Positions 60,942-64,000 of a stretch of DNA of 64,000 nt are shown one piece after another. Below the pieces are notes generated by a model. It ran no database searches and was not told the DNA's origin. It saw only the letters and a program-made list of their open reading frames with translations. Source of the DNA: Lachnospiraceae bacterium (GTDB taxonomy: Bacteria > Bacillota > Clostridia > Lachnospirales > Lachnospiraceae). Position 1 is the first letter of the stretch. Every line of letters begins with the position of its first letter. Location of the stretch: contig FUZG01000008.1 in assembly GCA_900168235.1 (NCBI GenBank), positions 1-64,000 of the forward strand. Direction: 5' to 3'. A program made the translations under genes and the position numbers.

Positions 60942-61796
60942 TCAGTTAAGCAGTTCGTCTATGTATTGTCCTTTTCCTCTGTATTGTCTGCGTGCAAGCT
61001 TTACTTTATCAGCTCCGAGTTTTGAATCCTCGTTTCGTATTTCTTTATAGTATGTTCGCTCGTTGACGGGGATGTAGCAGCGTTCTAAAATTTTTAGGTT
61101 TTGGCATGCTTTTTCGGTTATGAATACGTATTGATTACCAAGATTGGTAGCTGCAAGACAGTGTTTGCACTGCTCATCTGTTATTTCCCCATCAATAAAA
61201 GAATTAATTATCTGAAACATTCGGTTATCAGCAATGGGAGCGATAATATAATCGCAATCTCTGGATTTCTGAATCAATGTCTCAACAAGAGGGTGATTCT
61301 TGTACTCGTCTAATCGCCCTCTGTAATATGCAATAGTGAGCATCCAGTCACGATCGACATCATATTTTCGAAATCTGAGATGTTCAGTGTCAAAATCAAG
61401 AAAGTATACGGAAGATTTATCAAAACCGGAGACAAATGAAATAGCCTGAGAATAGCTTTCGCCGCAATAAAAACCTGAGCCAAAATCATTATTTGTCCGA
61501 CTTTTGGCGACACTGATATCACCATCGATAATACTTTTAGCGCCATGAAAGAGAAGTTTATGTCCCGCTTTAAGATCTTCTAACCACAACATTTCTTTTA
61601 ACCGACCAAGTTTGATATTTTGAGCAAAAGCGAAGCTGTAAACCTTTTCTAAAAGCTTATCGGAAGCACTTGTTGCACCGGATTCATTTCGGGATAAAGT
61701 AGCCTGCTGGACACCTAGTTTTGATGCCATTTCTGTCTGTGTTAGTCCGAGAATTTCTCGTATAGCTCTTAAGTCATCAGAAAACTTATAATTCAT
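60942..61796 (-). CDS. HTH-fused DUF3990-like ADP-ribosyltransferase toxin-like protein
   Basis: 284 residues. N-terminal Xre-type HTH (~8-55: LRAIREILGLTQTEMASKLG, QQATLSRNESG), followed by an ART-like domain (~80-250) with KLLFHGAKSIID, the Asp-Phe-Gly-Ser-Gly-Phe-Tyr-Cys segment (~105-113) and later DCDYIIAPIADNRMF, the pattern of DUF3990 proteins. ART-fold toxins modify proteins or nucleic acids with ADP-ribose. Fusion of repressor and toxin in one chain is unusual, since normally the antitoxin carries the HTH. Two giant palindromes lie immediately upstream. Confidence 0.75.
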   Translation of the reverse strand: MNYKFSDDLRAIREILGLTQTEMASKLGVQQATLSRNESGATSASDKLLEKVYSFAFAQNIKLGRLKEMLWLEDLKAGHKLLFHGAKSIIDGDISVAKSRTNNDFGSGFYCGESYSQAISFVSGFDKSSVYFLDFDTEHLRFRKYDVDRDWMLTIAYYRGRLDEYKNHPLVETLIQKSRDCDYIIAPIADNRMFQIINSFIDGEITDEQCKHCLAATNLGNQYVFITEKACQNLKILERCYIPVNERTYYKEIRNEDSKLGADKVKLARRQYRGKGQYIDELLN

Positions 61797-61811
61797 AATT
61801 CACCGCCTTAT

Positions 61812-61883
61812 AACTTGTTTATATAATATTACATAAACAAGTTCGATGTAAACTTATTTATGTAATATTACATAAATAAGTTT
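61812..61883 (-). promoter_or_regulatory. Two giant palindromic operators of the HTH-ART gene
   Basis: 61812-61843 is a 32-bp near-perfect palindrome (one mismatched pair); 61850-61883 is a perfect 34-bp palindrome. They share the core TTTATGTAATATTACATAAA, with the centres 39 bases apart, and lie directly before the HTH-ART gene. Xre-type autoregulation is expected. Confidence 0.85.
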
Positions 61884-61920
61884 TGGGCGTGATTAGTTCA
61901 ATCTGTATTGAGACAGTATA

Positions 61921-62055
61921 AGTGATCTTGGACAGGTGTTATTTTGTAGCTGTATTCCGATGTCAAAGGGAGGACTGACGAAGGAAAATAATCTGCAAAC
62001 ATTATGCTGGAAATGTAATCGTAGCAAGGGGGCAAAACTTACCTTAACATTGTAA
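61921..62055 (+). pseudogene. C-terminal remnant of an HNH endonuclease
   Basis: In frame: CIPMSKGGLTKENNLQTLCW then KCNRSKGAK and a stop at 62053-62055. The Ser-Lys-Gly-Gly, Asn-Asn-Leu-Gln-Thr-Leu-Cys and Lys-Cys-Asn signature is the second half of an HNH domain with its zinc cysteines. The N-terminal part is missing. Confidence 0.7.
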
Positions 62056-62092
62056 CGAGTAGTAAAAATTTGAAGTGAAAAAACGAAAACCA

Positions 62093-62315
62093 GTCCCTGC
62101 ACGGGGTATCATCATACTAAGCGAACCATTTGGAAGCGGAGGCAGGAAGCGCGAGTATAGCGCAGGCGAATGAAGCACTGTTTGAGAGCACTTTGAGCAC
62201 CGACCGGAGGTCATAGGTGCAAAGTGCCCGAGTTGCGGAATCGCCTGCGTATAGGCGGCGGAGCGCTGACAACGAAGCGACGGTTCGCGTGTATGATGAT
62301 ACCCCGTGCAGGGAC
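62093..62315. repeat. 223-bp structured element with 25-bp perfect inverted ends
   Basis: 62093-62117 and 62291-62315 are perfect inverted repeats. Inside, GCGAACC (62121-62127) pairs with GGTTCGC (62282-62288), GCAGGCGA with TCGCCTGC, and GCACTTTG with CAAAGTGC, so nearly the whole element can fold into one nested stem. It has no open frame. A MITE-like element or a structured RNA are both possible. Confidence 0.75.
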
Positions 62316-62347
62316 GTCACTATGTTATCGACCAAAACACCAACAAA

Positions 62348-62393
62348 AACCACACAACAAACCCTTGACAAACCACACAACAAATCATAAAAT
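62348..62393 (+). promoter_or_regulatory. Promoter of the glycyl radical enzyme with direct repeats
   Basis: TTGACA (62365-62370), 17 bases, TAAAAT (62388-62393). AACCACACAACAAA occurs at 62348 and 62371, a 14-bp direct repeat with a 23-base period on both sides of the -35. The leader 62400-62531 folds into small hairpins (GCTGTAT/ATACAGC; CTGTC/GACAG). Confidence 0.7.
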
Positions 62394-62531
62394 CATCTAA
62401 TAAACCAATTCAAAATTCTGTTGCTTTTAAAAAATCGTAGACGCTGTATCCTGGTGGGACAGAATACAGCAGGAACCATAGGTCCTGTCGAAAAGACAGA
62501 AACAAAGTACCATTCAGGAGGTACTGTTTTG

Positions 62532-64000
62532 GTGAAACTAAATACGATGCCGACCGCAAAATCGGACCGCATACAAAAGCTCATAGACAATCTCTATGCA
62601 AAAATGCCTGAAATAGAGGCATCACGTGCGGAACTGCTGACGGAAAGCTATAAGCGGACAGAAAACGAACCCATCGTAATGCGCCGCGCACATGCGTTTG
62701 AGCACATTCTCGACAACATCCCGATCATAATCCGTGATAACGAACTGATAGTAGGTTCAACAACTATCGCTCCACGCGGATGTCAGACCTATCCCGAATT
62801 TTCATACGAGTGGCTGGAACCGGAATTCGAAACTGTCGCGTCAAGAGAAGCAGATCCCTTTTATATTTCAGAAGAAACGAAAACAAAGCTGCTCAGGGTG
62901 CATCCTTATTGGAAAGGAAAGACCAGCAGTGATCTCGCGTCATACTATATGACGGAAGAAACCAAAAAGGCTATAGATCACGCTGTCTTCACGCCCGGTA
63001 ACTATTTCTATAACGGTGTAGGACATATAACTGTCAAATACTGGGAAGTTCTGGAAATCGGCTTTGAAGGAATTATAAAAAAGATCGAAGCCGAAATGGA
63101 AAAAGAAAAAATCGGAGACGGTGATTACGCGAGAAAGCATACACTTCTCGAAGCCATGATAATAAGCTGTAAAGCTGTCATCCGCTACGCAGAGCGTTAT
63201 GCGGAGCTTGCAGAAAAAATGGCGAGAGAAACTGTTGATCAGAAAAGAGCAGGAGAACTGCGTAAAATCGCAGAAAACTGCCGAAATGTCCCTCGTCGTC
63301 CGGCAGGAAGCTTTTACGAAGCATGCCAGACTTTCTGGTTCATCCAGCAGCTTCTGCAGCTGGAGTCCAGCGGTCACTCCATATCTCCGGGACGCTTTGA
63401 CCAGTATATGTATCCGTACTATAAAAAAGATCTCGATGCAGGAAAGATCACCCGTGACGAAGCACAGGAATATCTGGACTGCGTATGGGTTAAATTCAAC
63501 GACCTCAATAAATGCAGGGACGAAGCAAGCGCAAAGGGTTTTGCGGGATACTCACTGTTTCAGAATCTCACAGTCGGCGGTCAGGATACATACGGCGTAG
63601 ATGCAAGTAATGATCTGACGCTCATGTGCATCTGGGCAGAAGACCACGTTCATCTCCCGGCACCATCGCTCTCGCTTCGGGTTTGGAATCTCACACCTCA
63701 CGCGGTTATGAATGAAGCATGCAAGCTCACCCGTACAGGAATGGGCATGCCTGCTTACTACAATGATGAAGTCATAATCCCGTCACTCATGAGCATGGGA
63801 TTAACACTGGAAGAAGCCCGTAACTACGGCATCATCGGATGCGTAGAACCCCAGATCGGCGGAAAGACTATGGGCTGGCATGATGCTGCATTTTTCAATA
63901 TGTGCAGACCGCTAGAGCTCGTATTCTCAAACGGTTATGAAAACGGTGAGAGAATCAGTATCCAGACCGGAGAACTGTCAGAACTAAAGACATTTGATGA
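62532..64000 (+). CDS. Glycyl radical enzyme, glycerol/propanediol dehydratase-like (3' end outside)
   Basis: The first ~489 residues of an enzyme family of ~780-850. GTG 62532 is ten bases behind AGGAGG; TTG 62529 is also possible. Catalytic cysteine loop IIGCVEPQIGGKT (~435-448) with the Cys-Val-Glu-Pro pattern shared by glycerol, propanediol and choline-lyase type enzymes; WHDAAFFN follows, as in B12-independent diol dehydratases. The C-terminal Gly-radical domain and the activase gene lie beyond the window. The substrate cannot be fixed without the remainder. Confidence 0.88.
   Translation, partial: MKLNTMPTAKSDRIQKLIDNLYAKMPEIEASRAELLTESYKRTENEPIVMRRAHAFEHILDNIPIIIRDNELIVGSTTIAPRGCQTYPEFSYEWLEPEFETVASREADPFYISEETKTKLLRVHPYWKGKTSSDLASYYMTEETKKAIDHAVFTPGNYFYNGVGHITVKYWEVLEIGFEGIIKKIEAEMEKEKIGDGDYARKHTLLEAMIISCKAVIRYAERYAELAEKMARETVDQKRAGELRKIAENCRNVPRRPAGSFYEACQTFWFIQQLLQLESSGHSISPGRFDQYMYPYYKKDLDAGKITRDEAQEYLDCVWVKFNDLNKCRDEASAKGFAGYSLFQNLTVGGQDTYGVDASNDLTLMCIWAEDHVHLPAPSLSLRVWNLTPHAVMNEACKLTRTGMGMPAYYNDEVIIPSLMSMGLTLEEARNYGIIGCVEPQIGGKTMGWHDAAFFNMCRPLELVFSNGYENGERISIQTGELSELKTFD

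Noticed and set aside
62117-62383. Open frame inside the 223-bp inverted element
   Set aside because: Its translation comes from the hairpin arms and has no ribosome site.
1-64000. tRNA and rRNA genes
   Set aside because: I found no cloverleaf with a T-arm GTTCRA core or 3' CCA context and no rRNA segments by eye; a tRNA scan would settle it.

Overview
The window looks like a chromosomal segment of a motile, fermentative anaerobe of the Lachnospiraceae (Butyrivibrio/Pseudobutyrivibrio-like). I infer this from moderate GC, strong GGAGG ribosome sites, pyruvate formate-lyase with its activase, a Rex-type site at an iron alcohol dehydrogenase, diaminopimelate epimerase next to an LL-DAP aminotransferase, a flavodoxin with a DUF3793-type partner, chemoreceptors (one behind a sigma-28 type promoter) and several families I know mainly from this group. 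No rRNA, tRNA or CRISPR array was seen.

Layout. 1-6.9 kb is a scar region: the end of an IS200-type transposase, a MqsR-like/Panacea toxin-antitoxin pair, a frameshifted Bro-N antirepressor, serine-recombinase fragments on both sides of a chemoreceptor and a MerR regulator, and a collapsed PAP2 phosphatase. 7-10.9 kb holds an ABC exporter, an AEC transporter and a VanX-like dipeptidase. 10.9-20.5 kb is a four-gene signalling block (HD-GYP, propeller hybrid kinase, response regulator, second HD-GYP with duplicated C-terminal domains). 20.5-23.7 kb carries a sugar-binding lipoprotein and a chemoreceptor in one unit with no transporter. 23.8-34.2 kb is housekeeping: nudC, a DtxR-type regulator with a FeoB-associated small protein, pyrG, dapF-dapL, asnB and the alcohol dehydrogenase. 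34.5-48.3 kb holds an HPr-like protein without its histidine, pflB-pflA, a Y-family polymerase with YolD under an SOS box, a small glycine-zipper protein with an unusual P1B-type ATPase (ferrosome-like), and flavodoxin. 48.5-53 kb holds a COG0523 GTPase, a PreA-like iron-sulfur enzyme, a lipoprotein, a phosphatase and dtd. 53-62 kb is accessory: an AAA ATPase behind a 29-bp operator array, an alarmone synthetase, an ATPase with a truncated TOPRIM-like partner between two copies of one 54-bp terminator, lipoproteins, an HTH-ART toxin-like gene under two giant palindromes, and an HNH scrap. The window ends inside a glycyl radical enzyme.

The most interesting signal is a shared promoter design. 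Six promoters (about 24740, 36065, 36419, 42597, 46291, 47171) carry a GTTA-type palindrome starting exactly 11 bases after the start of the -35 box and running into the -10 box; four have a second palindrome about 24-25 bases later at the predicted transcription start. They serve the FeoB-associated protein and DtxR-type regulator, pflB, flavodoxin, and three short untranslated transcripts that end in hairpins. Two of those share the sequence AGATTTCTCYTA, a possible anti-Shine-Dalgarno seed. I read this as a local iron-responsive regulon with candidate iron-sparing small RNAs, next to a possible ferrosome module. This is an inference from sequence only.
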